In this document: positions 1-7,904 of the stretch, piece by piece
Layout of the letters: the number at the start of each line of letters is the position of its first letter
Position numbering within the stretch: the first letter of the stretch is position 1
Source of the DNA: an uncultured Atopobium sp.
GTDB lineage: Bacteria > Actinomycetota > Coriobacteriia > Coriobacteriales > Atopobiaceae
Assembly (NCBI GenBank): GCA_900555335.1
Contig: USKU01000019.1
Span: 1-15,256 of the forward strand
Length of the DNA: 15,256 nucleotides
Direction: 5' to 3'
Notes under the pieces: generated by a model
Seen by the model: only the letters and a program-made list of their open reading frames with translations
Databases searched by the model: none
Told to the model about the DNA's origin: nothing
Translations under genes and position numbers: made by a program

Positions 1-1085
1 TGCCACTGAGCAAGCTCCTCGCCCACACTTTGGCAGGTAAAGAGCAGCTCGGGATCTTGTGGAATGTATCCCTGGGATTGCTGAAGCTGGTTGTAGATAT
101 GTCCGCGCCTTGGACGGAGAACACCTGATGCAAGCTTTAGCAGCGTTGACTTACCTGAGCCGTTGCCGCCTACGAGCGCACGAATTTCTCGCCCCGTGAC
201 CTCAAGCGAGCACTTGCTGAGCACCAGCTGCTCACTCTGCGGATACGTAAATGTCACGGCGCTGAACTCGAGTACGGGAGTGCTGTCGGCCGCGGTGGAT
301 GCTTGGTTTGGCGCGGAGCTGCGAGGACAGAGCGCCTGGCGAGAAGAGCTGTCTGCTTGGAGCGCATCGGGCTTCTCGCCACCAAGGCAGACGCGTGCGT
401 CAGCGAGGTACTCGAACGCGGTGACGTCGTGGGTGGCAACAAACACGGCAACGTTGAGCTCGCGCGCCACTCGCTCCAGGAGCGCAGTGAAACTCTTCTG
501 CGCAAACGGGTCTAGCTGCGAAGTTGGCTCATCCAGCAAAAGCAGCTTTGGGCGCAAGACAAGTGCCGCTGCAAGGGCCACGAGCTGCTGTTCTCCCCCG
601 GAAAGCTCGTTACAGCGTTTATGCAAGAGCGATTCCATGCCAAAGAAACTGACCGTCTCAAAAATGCGACGGCGCATTTCTTTCTCTGAAACGCCTCGAT
701 TTTCCAGGCCAAAAGCCAACTCTTTCAAAGGTGTCTCGCACACAAGTGCTTGTGCGGTAGCTTGTGGCACAAATGCAATGGTGTCTACGGATTGCGACTG
801 CGTCATCGTAGAAACCTCTTGGCCGCAAACAACAATGGAGCCCTCTCGTCTACCTTGAGGCGCAATCTCGGGCTTAATGAGGCTCAAAATGGTGGACTTG
901 CCTGAACCAGTTGGTCCCAGTAAAAGACTAATCTGACCAGCACAAACCTCGCAGGAAAAATCTTCTACGACGTTGCGGTCTGGAGTTAGAGCATACGCAA
1001 ATGAGAGATTTTGAATAGCAAGAACTACTTCTTTACTAACTGAAGTAGTAGGTGAATTCTGAATATAGGAAGAATGCTCACTCAT
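1..1085 (-). CDS. ecfA: Energy-coupling factor (ECF) transporter ATPase, two ABC domains fused, 3' end outside window
   Basis: The visible 361 codons carry one complete ABC ATPase domain and the start of a second. This would be a fused form of the EcfA1/EcfA2 pair that powers ECF vitamin or metal importers on the cytoplasmic face of the membrane. Domain 1 has Walker A GPTGSGKS (residues 57-64), a Q-loop at about 106-109, signature LSGGEQQ (161-167), Walker B LLLLDEP (181-187) and H-loop His219. A Ser/Ala-rich linker (about 240-270) leads to domain 2 with Walker A GGNGSGKS (306-313) and Q-loop IPQDPELLF (341-349). The rest lies left of base 1. The ATG at 1083-1085 overlaps the ecfT stop as ATGA, which implies translational coupling to EcfT. 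The first ~130 bases of the gene look more AT-rich than the remainder. Substrate cannot be told from the ATPase. Confidence 0.9.
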   Translation of the reverse strand, partial: MSEHSSYIQNSPTTSVSKEVVLAIQNLSFAYALTPDRNVVEDFSCEVCAGQISLLLGPTGSGKSTILSLIKPEIAPQGRREGSIVVCGQEVSTMTQSQSVDTIAFVPQATAQALVCETPLKELAFGLENRGVSEKEMRRRIFETVSFFGMESLLHKRCNELSGGEQQLVALAAALVLRPKLLLLDEPTSQLDPFAQKSFTALLERVARELNVAVFVATHDVTAFEYLADARVCLGGEKPDALQADSSSRQALCPRSSAPNQASTAADSTPVLEFSAVTFTYPQSEQLVLSKCSLEVTGREIRALVGGNGSGKSTLLKLASGVLRPRRGHIYNQLQQSQGYIPQDPELLFTCQSVGEELAQW

Positions 1086-2014
1086 ACAGACTGCTCCCAT
1101 AAGACAGTATCAATACGCACAAAAATTGCTGGTAAAACGGTAAACAGCACCACGCCCAGATACCAAAAGCTCGCCTGAAACTCTGGCATAGTAGGATAAA
1201 ACTGCCAAGCTTGTACCAGCATATACAAAGAAACCGCAGCTATAACGCTTAAGAAAACAAATACCAGCAACGCCACAGTATCATAGGCGTCAAGCACTTC
1301 AGTATTCCATCTGCTCCTGTGCCCTGCCATTCCCCAGCCTCGAGACACAATAGACTGAAACGTACTCATCGACTTCTCCAGCGCGCTCATGCACACTGCG
1401 TTAATGGTGGTAGCTGATTGCGCAATAGTTTTTCTCGCGCTCAAAAGACGGCTTTGACTTGGAACACGGCTTTGCTGATGTGACTGCACAGCAGAATCAC
1501 ACCTTCTAGCTGCGGTATTTGCTGACTGGATTTGGCGGGCTATTGTCAGATCAGAAAGTAGTTGCGGCATAAGCTGCACAGAAAGACTCAAGACCAGCTG
1601 CAATCCCGGAAAGCGCACACTTGAACGCTGCAACATCTCGAGCGGCGACACTACTGTAAATAGGCACTCAAGCCAGCTCAAAGTACTTACAAGCACGAGA
1701 CCTGAGGTAACCCCGTACACCAGACTTTCTGCGTACAGTTGTGTGTGTCCAAAAGAATACAAAACGGTAGAGCCAGATGCCGAGAAAAACGGATTAATTA
1801 TCGCCATCAATATAATAATTGGAGCATACCAAACAAGCTGTTTAACAGCATGTTTGGTGTCAAACAACTGAATTGTACAAAGCTGCGCTCCTAGAAAAGC
1901 AATCAGTGCACAGAGAGGTTGAAAAGAAAATGCGGCAAGTGCTACCTCACATCCAAACAGTACAACCGTAGCAAGTGGATGAAGGCGAGAAAAGCTTGTG
2001 CGCGCGAGATTCAT
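1082..2014 (-). CDS. ecfT: ECF transporter transmembrane component EcfT
   Basis: A 310-residue polytopic membrane protein, recognised as EcfT (CbiQ-like), the scaffold that links the ATPases to a substrate-binding S component. Hydrophobic segments lie at about 13-50, 61-76, 95-122, 138-152, 245-270 and 283-300. Between them is a long basic cytoplasmic stretch (about 153-240) that should hold the coupling helices. It contains SRG (224-226), a plausible form of the family's Ala-Arg-Gly ATPase-docking motif, and TIAR (157-160), a possible counterpart of the first one. A Ser/Gln/Arg-rich insertion at about 165-195 sits between the two. The start ATG shares its A with the upstream DUF4430 stop (TAATG), and the stop overlaps the ecfA start. 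The family assignment is firm; the motif assignment is inferred by eye. Confidence 0.85.
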   Translation of the reverse strand: MNLARTSFSRLHPLATVVLFGCEVALAAFSFQPLCALIAFLGAQLCTIQLFDTKHAVKQLVWYAPIIILMAIINPFFSASGSTVLYSFGHTQLYAESLVYGVTSGLVLVSTLSWLECLFTVVSPLEMLQRSSVRFPGLQLVLSLSVQLMPQLLSDLTIARQIQSANTAARRCDSAVQSHQQSRVPSQSRLLSARKTIAQSATTINAVCMSALEKSMSTFQSIVSRGWGMAGHRSRWNTEVLDAYDTVALLVFVFLSVIAAVSLYMLVQAWQFYPTMPEFQASFWYLGVVLFTVLPAIFVRIDTVLWEQSV

Positions 2015-2670
2015 TAGTTCACCGCGTTAACGTACGTCCAAACAACCGAATCGCCATCATGCAGAACATATGCATCTGACGTGTAGTTAGGCTGAACACC
2101 GTTAACTGAGTATACCCAGCCGCTCTGTGGACCGTGGTCACGCTCTGCAAGCCCATTAATAGCCGCAACGTACATACCAAACGACGTGCTACGTGCATTT
2201 ACCCCGGCTCCACTTGCAAGCAACGCGTCATAGACTGACGTACCCTCTTGCACCTGGAGGTTGACGGTAAATGAAGACCCTTTGGCTGCAGAGCCGTCAA
2301 CCGTAACACTTACAGAAAGCGCATTATTCTCTTTACGAGGAGCAGCTACAGCGTTTGTTGAGTTACCAGAGTTAGAAGGCTCCGACGTTTTCTGATTAGA
2401 AGAATCCTGCGTTTTAGACGCATCAGCATTTGATTGAGCATCAGGAGTAGAGCTCCCTTGCGTCTGTGACGTCTGAGAGTCTGCTTGCGTGCCAGAAGCA
2501 CCTGCTGCCGTCTGACCTTGTGCGGTAGGAGCTTCTTGAGCAGAAGTGCTTGAAGCGGGCGTAAAGAAATACTGGACTAATGTCCATGCAAAGAAAAGCA
2601 TGAACACAAAAGATACTATTGATGCTGCCAAATAGAGAATCCGTTTGGATTCTCTTGTGAGCTTAACCAC
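2014..2670 (-). CDS. Membrane-anchored DUF4430 (transcobalamin C-terminal-like) protein
   Basis: A 218-residue protein with a short basic N-terminus and one hydrophobic segment (about 11-37) that acts as a signal anchor. A long Ser/Thr/Gln/Ala-rich linker (about 38-115) follows, then a C-terminal DUF4430 domain (about 118-215). The domain is recognised from SGWVYSVNG (183-191) and the final DSVVWTYV (207-214). DUF4430 belongs to the transcobalamin-like C-terminal family, whose eukaryotic members bind cobalamin. Its position directly before ecfT suggests an exported ligand-binding or docking partner of the ECF transporter. It lacks a lipobox cysteine, so the anchor is a helix rather than lipid. 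The start is GTG at 2668-2670, overlapping the upstream TAG (TAGTG), with AGGTGA just upstream. Ligand unknown; cobalamin or another corrinoid is a hypothesis. Confidence 0.85.
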   Translation of the reverse strand: MVKLTRESKRILYLAASIVSFVFMLFFAWTLVQYFFTPASSTSAQEAPTAQGQTAAGASGTQADSQTSQTQGSSTPDAQSNADASKTQDSSNQKTSEPSNSGNSTNAVAAPRKENNALSVSVTVDGSAAKGSSFTVNLQVQEGTSVYDALLASGAGVNARSTSFGMYVAAINGLAERDHGPQSGWVYSVNGVQPNYTSDAYVLHDGDSVVWTYVNAVN

Positions 2671-5600
2671 TATCTCACCTGGCCTCGGCCATTGGGAACA
2701 TGGTGAATTGCAGCAGTTTCTTTCTTAAGCAACACTACAAACACTGCAAGAACTGCACCAGAAGCAAAGAAACCAAAGACACTCAGAAGTGGAATGGTAG
2801 GTGCAGAGGACACCTGCTGTGGGGCAGCAGCCTGCTTATTTGAGTATTCAGTAGGTGGAAGCTGCTTCTCGTCAGAGTTGTTATCTGCAGTCTTGTTCTC
2901 AGATGGAGCCTTTGTAACCTCCTCACCAGCACTCGCAGCGGTGGTCGAGGAAGTTTCATGCGCAGCTGGAGATGAAGGATCTTGAGCTGGCACGTTTGTA
3001 GCTGTGGAATCTGTCCTGCTAAAAATGTCTCCAGATGGCTGGGTATTCTCGCCAGAAGGTTTCTGATTAATAAGCGAGAAAAGCGTGCCAGAGTCATTGG
3101 TGTAATAAAGGTTACCCTCAAAGTCTGCAATTACCGACGATGTGGTGTAGTTCTGATGATCTTTATCAGGAGTGTAAATCTGAGCTGCTCGGCTGGTGCC
3201 CAACTTGTATACCCATACGCCACCAGGTAGACCGTTTACCGTGAAGTAGGCGTAGGTACCGTTTTGCTGAACAGAAACAAGAGGGGTGCTCTGAGACTTA
3301 CCCTTGCCAGCACGAGCCTGGTCAGTCACCGTAAAGGTGTCAAGAGAAATCACAGAGATAGTTCCGTAGCCCTCAGCATCGACGCCGTTAACAAAGACGT
3401 TAGAACCGCTGATAGTTGGTGTAGAGGTGGATTCTGCTGCAAATTTGACTTGCTTCTCCTCAACAAGAGAAGAACCGTTTCTTCTAATCAGGTGCAGCGT
3501 ACCGTCATTTCTGGTTACGGCAAGATAGGTTCCATTACCGTTTTGATCAACAGAGACAGGAACAATACCTGCGCGAATTGGTGAGCCAAGGTTAAGCTCA
3601 GCCTCAATGGCACCGGTTGTACCACTAATGAGTCTGACTGAAGAGGACTCGTCACCAATCATAAAGTCAGAGCCAGAGGCAGCAGCACCAGACCAGTAAT
3701 AGCCCGAAGCCTGACCAGAGGTGGCACCAGGTGTATTTGCAGGTTGTGCGTTCTGCTTCCAGCGAAGCGCGCCCGTCGTAGCGTCAACAGCAACCATGTA
3801 GCCACCAGCTGCGTCAAATCCGCTCATCTTGGTAAACTCAGCCAAGATGGTGCCGTTATTAACTGTCAGGCTAGAAACAGATTGCAGCGTATTAGTAGTA
3901 TCCAGCGGTTCTGTCTTCCAGATGCACTCCATAGTTGTTGCCGAAAATGCGGTAAGACATCCATCATCGGTAGCAACAACAATCATGCCATTAACGTACA
4001 GAGGACGTGCAAAGTACGAGACCTTCGAGCCAATCTGTGCCTCGGCAATAAGGTTACCTGTTGCAGCATCAACTGCTTTGAGAGTAGAACCACTCACGTA
4101 ATAGACAGTGTCTTTAACAATGACCTGATCAGAAATAAATCCAGGTGCATTTTGAGTTCCCTCAGTAACACTCCAGCGCAAGGCTGCAGAGTTAATTGGG
4201 GTGCTCTGCGTAGTAGTGGAACCGTTTCCGCTACCAAAACCGCTCCAAGATGCATCGTAGTTAGGGTGCTCAGCAAATGGATTGATAACCAACTCTTTTT
4301 GAGGAGTTGGAATGGAGCTATCCTGTCCACCATATGTCCAGGTAATAGTTGTGTTCTCGTCCAAGGTAACATTATTTGCCATCTTGTCCGAAAGCTGGCC
4401 GTTCACAAAGAACTGCCACCACTTATAGGCACCATCTACCTGCGCTGTTGCAAGCGTAAGTCCCTGTGAAGGCGACGTAATAGAAGACAAATAACCGCCT
4501 GCTGCATCATAGGTTAGGCCATTATTCTTCAGGTAGTCATACGTTACCTTGTCAGCAGTGGTACCCTTACGAACCTCAATAGTCTGAGTAGGAGCCCAGT
4601 GCTGAGGCTTACCGTCTTTATCAAGACCTACTACAGAAAGAGTGACGGAAACAAGCTGACTTGGATCTGGGTCTTCCTCTACAGGTCGAGCGCCCTTCTC
4701 GCCTGCCACAGTAAAGGTGGCAGAGACCTTCTGATTAGTAAGGGCTTGGAACTGCTCGTTATCTGGATACAAGCTTGCATAGCGAGAATAACGTGCACTT
4801 GAAAGAAGCGCAGAGACCGTAACAGAAGTGTTGTACTCAGGAGTCTGTGCTAGAACAAGATTCTCATTCTGAATGATTGTTGGCTGAGAAGAACTGTACG
4901 TGCGCGCCTGATCAGCAGGACCCATGGGATCGTATGTTGGGAACTCTGAAGGCACAATACCACTTGCGGTCTTATCGGTATTGTTAACATCATAAGACCA
5001 GGTCAAAGAGCCGTCAGCAGCACGATAGAACTTGTTTGGTGTAGCCAAGGACTCAGAAACGCTATCCTGCTTATTCTGCTGACCAGAAGGAGTAGCAAGT
5101 GCATCCCAGAAATGAGCCTTAGACTCATTCATCAAAGTAAGCTCTGCATCAATATCAGCCTGATTAAGCGGGCTTACCGTAACCGTAAGAGTCTTAGAGA
5201 CTGATACCTCAGGATTTTCTTTATCGGTAACGGTCAGAGTGATGTCTACCTGCTGCGCAGAAGCAGAAGGCAGAGGCTGGTACACCGTTCCTCTATAGCC
5301 ATTGAACGTAATAGCAGCATTGGAGGAAGTATACGTAAACTGATAGCGCTTTCCATCTAAGCCAAAGTTCTTTGGCGTAGGCATCTGCAGGTCGTCTGTA
5401 ACCGCCTGAGCATTAATTGAGTGATTGGTATACACATCTTTAATGCTTGATGTCGAGAAACGCCTGTTAATACGCCTCAACAGATTATTCTGTGCATCGG
5501 TAATAGCCGAAGGATCCCCTGGAACCGTTATGGTAAAGGTTTTCTGATAGCTTGTCTGAGGAGCGTCTGAGCTGCTCAGAGAGACATTTGCAGTCAGCGT

Positions 5601-6485
5601 TACCTGCTTGTCACGAATGCCGCGGGTAACTGTTGCCTTATAAGGCTCAGTACCATATCCATCAATGCGAACGACAGAGGTATCTGAGCTAGTCCAAGTG
5701 ACCTTAGACCATGAAAGTTGATTTCCATCTGCGGAAACAAGCTTATGCGGAAGAGTAAAGTCTGAAGTTACAGAAGATTCATTCTGTCCTGCCGCGTATG
5801 ATGGCGCAAGGTTTTGAGATACGTCAGCAAGTTGCGCCTGAGATTTTGCCTCATCCCAAGGAATTAAAACATTGCAGGTATATTGGACGGTCTTGCCATC
5901 TTTGGAAAGTTCAAAGGTAACTTTTGCCTGACGGAGGATAAGAGTGCTTCTCTGGTTAGTAAAACCGGCCGCATCCATCCAGAAGTACTCAATAGAACCA
6001 TTAGTCGCAAAATCAGTAGAAATGCCTGCGTGAGCATATGAAGCTGTCGAAGACATCTGAACAGATGCCACTCTAACGTTAACCTCTCCAGCACCAATGC
6101 GACGCAGCTCTTCTGCAACCATGGTATTGAGGTTAGTATCTACACCATAGCGAGGTTTTGGCTTATAGAAGGAATTAGTCAGAGTTTCTACTGCCTGGTC
6201 CAGCGTTTTGTGTGGATAGTCAGTCTCATTTGTGGTTGCTGCAACGCCAGAGCCTGTCTCTTCAGAGGTTGTGGTTGCACTACTTGTAGCTTCTACCGTA
6301 CCAGAAGCAGCTTCCGTACCAGAAGCGTTGTCCTGAGCAGTAAGGGCATTCTCTGCTGAGGAGGTTGCAGTAGCAGCAGTAGCAGTAGTGGTCAACTCCC
6401 CCGCTGCTTCTGCGAATGCAGGAGCTGGTAAGAGCGCAAACACTAAAAGTATGGAGAAAAGGCTATTGAGCGCCTTTTTAAACAT
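2670..6485 (-). CDS. Large surface protein: signal peptide, Ig-like domains, DUF4430, PQQ-type beta-propeller, C-terminal membrane anchor
   Basis: A 1271-residue exported protein, numbered here from the ATG at 6485. Residues 1-25 form a type I signal peptide ending AFA. A Ser/Thr/Ala-rich stretch runs to about 88, followed by a region of unclear fold. Two atrophied bacterial Ig-like segments lie at about 255-323 (with VTWTSSDTSVVRIDGYG) and 380-440. A DUF4430 domain is at about 610-720 (WWQFFVNGQLSD, then ITWTYGG). Then comes a PQQ-type beta-propeller at about 764-1142, with blade motifs such as VDAATG and AVDATTGALRWK. A Ser/Thr/Pro/Ala-rich stalk leads to one membrane helix (about 1230-1253) and a short basic tail. 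It has no LPXTG motif and no lipobox. A propeller fold does not prove PQQ binding. It sits between lgt and the DUF4430/ECF genes, so a ligand-capture role at the cell surface is likely but unproven. A TTG at 6503 is in frame but would overlap lgt; the ATG has GGAAGGA nine bases upstream. Confidence 0.85.
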   Translation of the reverse strand: MFKKALNSLFSILLVFALLPAPAFAEAAGELTTTATAATATSSAENALTAQDNASGTEAASGTVEATSSATTTSEETGSGVAATTNETDYPHKTLDQAVETLTNSFYKPKPRYGVDTNLNTMVAEELRRIGAGEVNVRVASVQMSSTASYAHAGISTDFATNGSIEYFWMDAAGFTNQRSTLILRQAKVTFELSKDGKTVQYTCNVLIPWDEAKSQAQLADVSQNLAPSYAAGQNESSVTSDFTLPHKLVSADGNQLSWSKVTWTSSDTSVVRIDGYGTEPYKATVTRGIRDKQVTLTANVSLSSSDAPQTSYQKTFTITVPGDPSAITDAQNNLLRRINRRFSTSSIKDVYTNHSINAQAVTDDLQMPTPKNFGLDGKRYQFTYTSSNAAITFNGYRGTVYQPLPSASAQQVDITLTVTDKENPEVSVSKTLTVTVSPLNQADIDAELTLMNESKAHFWDALATPSGQQNKQDSVSESLATPNKFYRAADGSLTWSYDVNNTDKTASGIVPSEFPTYDPMGPADQARTYSSSQPTIIQNENLVLAQTPEYNTSVTVSALLSSARYSRYASLYPDNEQFQALTNQKVSATFTVAGEKGARPVEEDPDPSQLVSVTLSVVGLDKDGKPQHWAPTQTIEVRKGTTADKVTYDYLKNNGLTYDAAGGYLSSITSPSQGLTLATAQVDGAYKWWQFFVNGQLSDKMANNVTLDENTTITWTYGGQDSSIPTPQKELVINPFAEHPNYDASWSGFGSGNGSTTTQSTPINSAALRWSVTEGTQNAPGFISDQVIVKDTVYYVSGSTLKAVDAATGNLIAEAQIGSKVSYFARPLYVNGMIVVATDDGCLTAFSATTMECIWKTEPLDTTNTLQSVSSLTVNNGTILAEFTKMSGFDAAGGYMVAVDATTGALRWKQNAQPANTPGATSGQASGYYWSGAAASGSDFMIGDESSSVRLISGTTGAIEAELNLGSPIRAGIVPVSVDQNGNGTYLAVTRNDGTLHLIRRNGSSLVEEKQVKFAAESTSTPTISGSNVFVNGVDAEGYGTISVISLDTFTVTDQARAGKGKSQSTPLVSVQQNGTYAYFTVNGLPGGVWVYKLGTSRAAQIYTPDKDHQNYTTSSVIADFEGNLYYTNDSGTLFSLINQKPSGENTQPSGDIFSRTDSTATNVPAQDPSSPAAHETSSTTAASAGEEVTKAPSENKTADNNSDEKQLPPTEYSNKQAAAPQQVSSAPTIPLLSVFGFFASGAVLAVFVVLLKKETAAIHHVPNGRGQVR

Positions 6486-6489
6486 GCTT

Positions 6490-7305
6490 CTAATTCCTTC
6501 CAACTTGTGGTGAATTTAGCCTTCTTGCCAAAACAAGCACCACGATTCCAAGTACAACTAAAGGCAGACTGAGCAGCTGTCCCATGGTAATAAAGCTGCC
6601 AAAAAGGTAGCCAAGCTGCTCGTCTGGAACACGAACAAATTCCACGACAAACCTAAAAATGCCATAGAGCATCAAAAACGTTCCAATGAACGTTCCTTGT
6701 GGACGAGGAGGGTACTTCCTAGAAAGGACGTACAAAATGGCAAACATCACAAGGCCCTCGAGAAGGGCTTCGTAGAGCTGAGAAGGATGACGGTAGACCG
6801 CTCCTCCTGTCTCAAACATTACTCCCCAAGGCAGATCTGTGGGCTTTCCCCAAAGCTCACCGTTGATAAAGTTTGCGCAGCGTCCAAAGAAAAGACCAAG
6901 CGGCGCACCAATAACTCCCAGGTCACAGATGGTAGGGATAGAGAGGCCCGATGCCTTACAGACAATAGAGCCGCCCACAACAGCGCCTACAAGGCCACCG
7001 TGGAAGCTCATGCCACCTTGACTTAAAGCAAATGCATCAAGTGGATGAGTCACGTAATAACCAGCGCCGTAGAAAATAACGTAGAACAGACGAGCACCAA
7101 CAATAACGCCAAACGAGATGCCAACCATCAAATTAAGTACGTCATCAAGGGTAACGTTAAGTTTCCAGCGCTGAGCAGTTCTATACATAACTACGCCAGC
7201 AAGCACAAAGCCTACAAGATATGCCAGACCATACCATCTGATAGACAGCGGACCCAGAGAAAGTGCTACTGGGTTTAATGAATGATAGAAAGCATCAAGC
7301 CACAC
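6490..7305 (-). CDS. lgt: Prolipoprotein diacylglyceryl transferase
   Basis: A 271-residue polytopic membrane enzyme that moves diacylglycerol from phosphatidylglycerol to the lipobox cysteine of preprolipoproteins, the first step of lipoprotein maturation. Family hallmarks are clear: GGMSFHGG with the conserved His in the N-terminal half, the signature GRCANFINGELWG, then RHPSQLYEALLEG, and FRFVVEFVRVPD with the conserved Arg near the C-terminus. Length is normal for the family. The start is GTG at 7303-7305, with AGGA six bases upstream. The gene lies 21 bases after dcd and stops 4 bases before the ATG of the large surface protein, so it is probably cotranscribed with both. Neither DUF4430 protein has a lipobox, so Lgt is not obviously dedicated to this operon and may be a housekeeping gene here. 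Confidence 0.97.
   Translation of the reverse strand: MWLDAFYHSLNPVALSLGPLSIRWYGLAYLVGFVLAGVVMYRTAQRWKLNVTLDDVLNLMVGISFGVIVGARLFYVIFYGAGYYVTHPLDAFALSQGGMSFHGGLVGAVVGGSIVCKASGLSIPTICDLGVIGAPLGLFFGRCANFINGELWGKPTDLPWGVMFETGGAVYRHPSQLYEALLEGLVMFAILYVLSRKYPPRPQGTFIGTFLMLYGIFRFVVEFVRVPDEQLGYLFGSFITMGQLLSLPLVVLGIVVLVLARRLNSPQVGRN
6495..6501 (-). promoter_or_regulatory. Ribosome binding site deciding the start of the large surface protein
   Basis: GGAAGGA on the minus strand lies nine bases before the ATG at 6485 and overlaps the last codons of lgt (stop at 6490-6492). It supports the ATG over the in-frame TTG at 6503, which would place this site inside the coding sequence. Confidence 0.75.
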
Positions 7306-7326
7306 AATACGTCCTACTTACTAAAA

Positions 7327-7884
7327 CTACTTTGAAAGAACATGCGAAGGAGTTGCTCCGCGCTGACCCTGATAATGGCTGCCAAGATCTTTGCAGCCAT
7401 AAGGACGCTCAACAGGGGAACTCATACGCTCAAAGGAAAGCTGACCAATCCTCATGCCAGGATGCAAAATGATTGGAAGGTTAGCAACATTAGAAAGCTC
7501 CAATGTGAGCTCTCCGTCCCAACCTGGATCAACATAACCTGCAGTTGAGTGAATCATAAGACCTAAGCGACCCAAGGTAGACTTACCTTCAAGTTTGCCA
7601 AGGATATCGTCAGGAATAGCAATGCGCTCAAGCGTAGTACCAAGCGCAAACTGACCAGGGTGAAGAACAAAAACTTCTCCCTCAGGAACATCAATTGACT
7701 CAGTAAGACCCTCTTGAGCTACAAGTGGATCAATTGAGGTGTGTGTAGAATTGCGGAAAATTCTAAAGTTTGAGCCAAGACATACGTCAACCGATGCAGG
7801 CTGCACATTTTTCTCGCATAAAGGCTCAATAACGATACGACCAGCAGCAATCTCGGCTTTAATGTCGCAATCAGAAAGAACCAC
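7327..7884 (-). CDS. dcd: dCTP deaminase, probably the dUMP-forming bifunctional type
   Basis: A 185-residue trimeric-dUTPase-fold enzyme of pyrimidine deoxynucleotide synthesis. Recognised motifs are GKSTLGRLGL (about 100-109), HSTAGYVDPGWDGELTLELS (112-131), HPGMRIGQLSF (141-151) and YQGQRGATPS (171-180). The HSTAG segment, SNVANLPI and the YQGQRG-TPS tail resemble the mycobacterial enzyme that turns dCTP directly into dUMP more than the E. coli enzyme that stops at dUTP; that is inference from remembered sequences. Residue 35 (SVDVCLG) is Cys where E. coli and mycobacterial enzymes have Arg. The start is GTG at 7882-7884, chosen because AGGTGG lies five bases upstream and MVLSD is the usual N-terminus. 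A TTG at 7911 would add nine residues. It is the first gene of the lgt/ECF operon. Confidence 0.93.
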   Translation of the reverse strand: MVLSDCDIKAEIAAGRIVIEPLCEKNVQPASVDVCLGSNFRIFRNSTHTSIDPLVAQEGLTESIDVPEGEVFVLHPGQFALGTTLERIAIPDDILGKLEGKSTLGRLGLMIHSTAGYVDPGWDGELTLELSNVANLPIILHPGMRIGQLSFERMSSPVERPYGCKDLGSHYQGQRGATPSHVLSK

Positions 7885-7889
7885 AACGT

Positions 7890-7895
7890 CCACCT
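7890..7895 (-). promoter_or_regulatory. Ribosome binding site deciding the dcd start
   Basis: AGGTGG on the minus strand lies five bases before the GTG at 7884. No comparable site precedes the in-frame TTG at 7911, so the shorter protein is preferred. Confidence 0.75.
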
Positions 7896-7904
7896 TTCTT
7901 ACGT

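Noticed and set aside
163..858. Open frame of 231 codons on the plus strand
   Set aside because: It lies opposite the ecfA coding sequence, whose ABC motifs are unmistakable. The translation is Ser/Ala/Arg-rich and resembles no protein I know.
3744..4469. Open frame of 241 codons on the plus strand
   Set aside because: It is antisense to the propeller part of the surface protein, with no recognisable domain, signal or ribosome site. It is a by-product of the other strand's codon use.
6361..6400. GCAGTA-like triplet repeats near the N-terminus of the surface protein
   Set aside because: They are short and imperfect, and simply encode a Thr/Ala-rich low-complexity stretch. There is no reason to call them a phase-variable tract.
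6486..6503. In-frame TTG at 6503 as the start of the large surface protein
   Set aside because: It would overlap lgt and put the GGAAGGA site inside the gene. The ATG at 6485 has that site at nine bases and gives a clean signal peptide.
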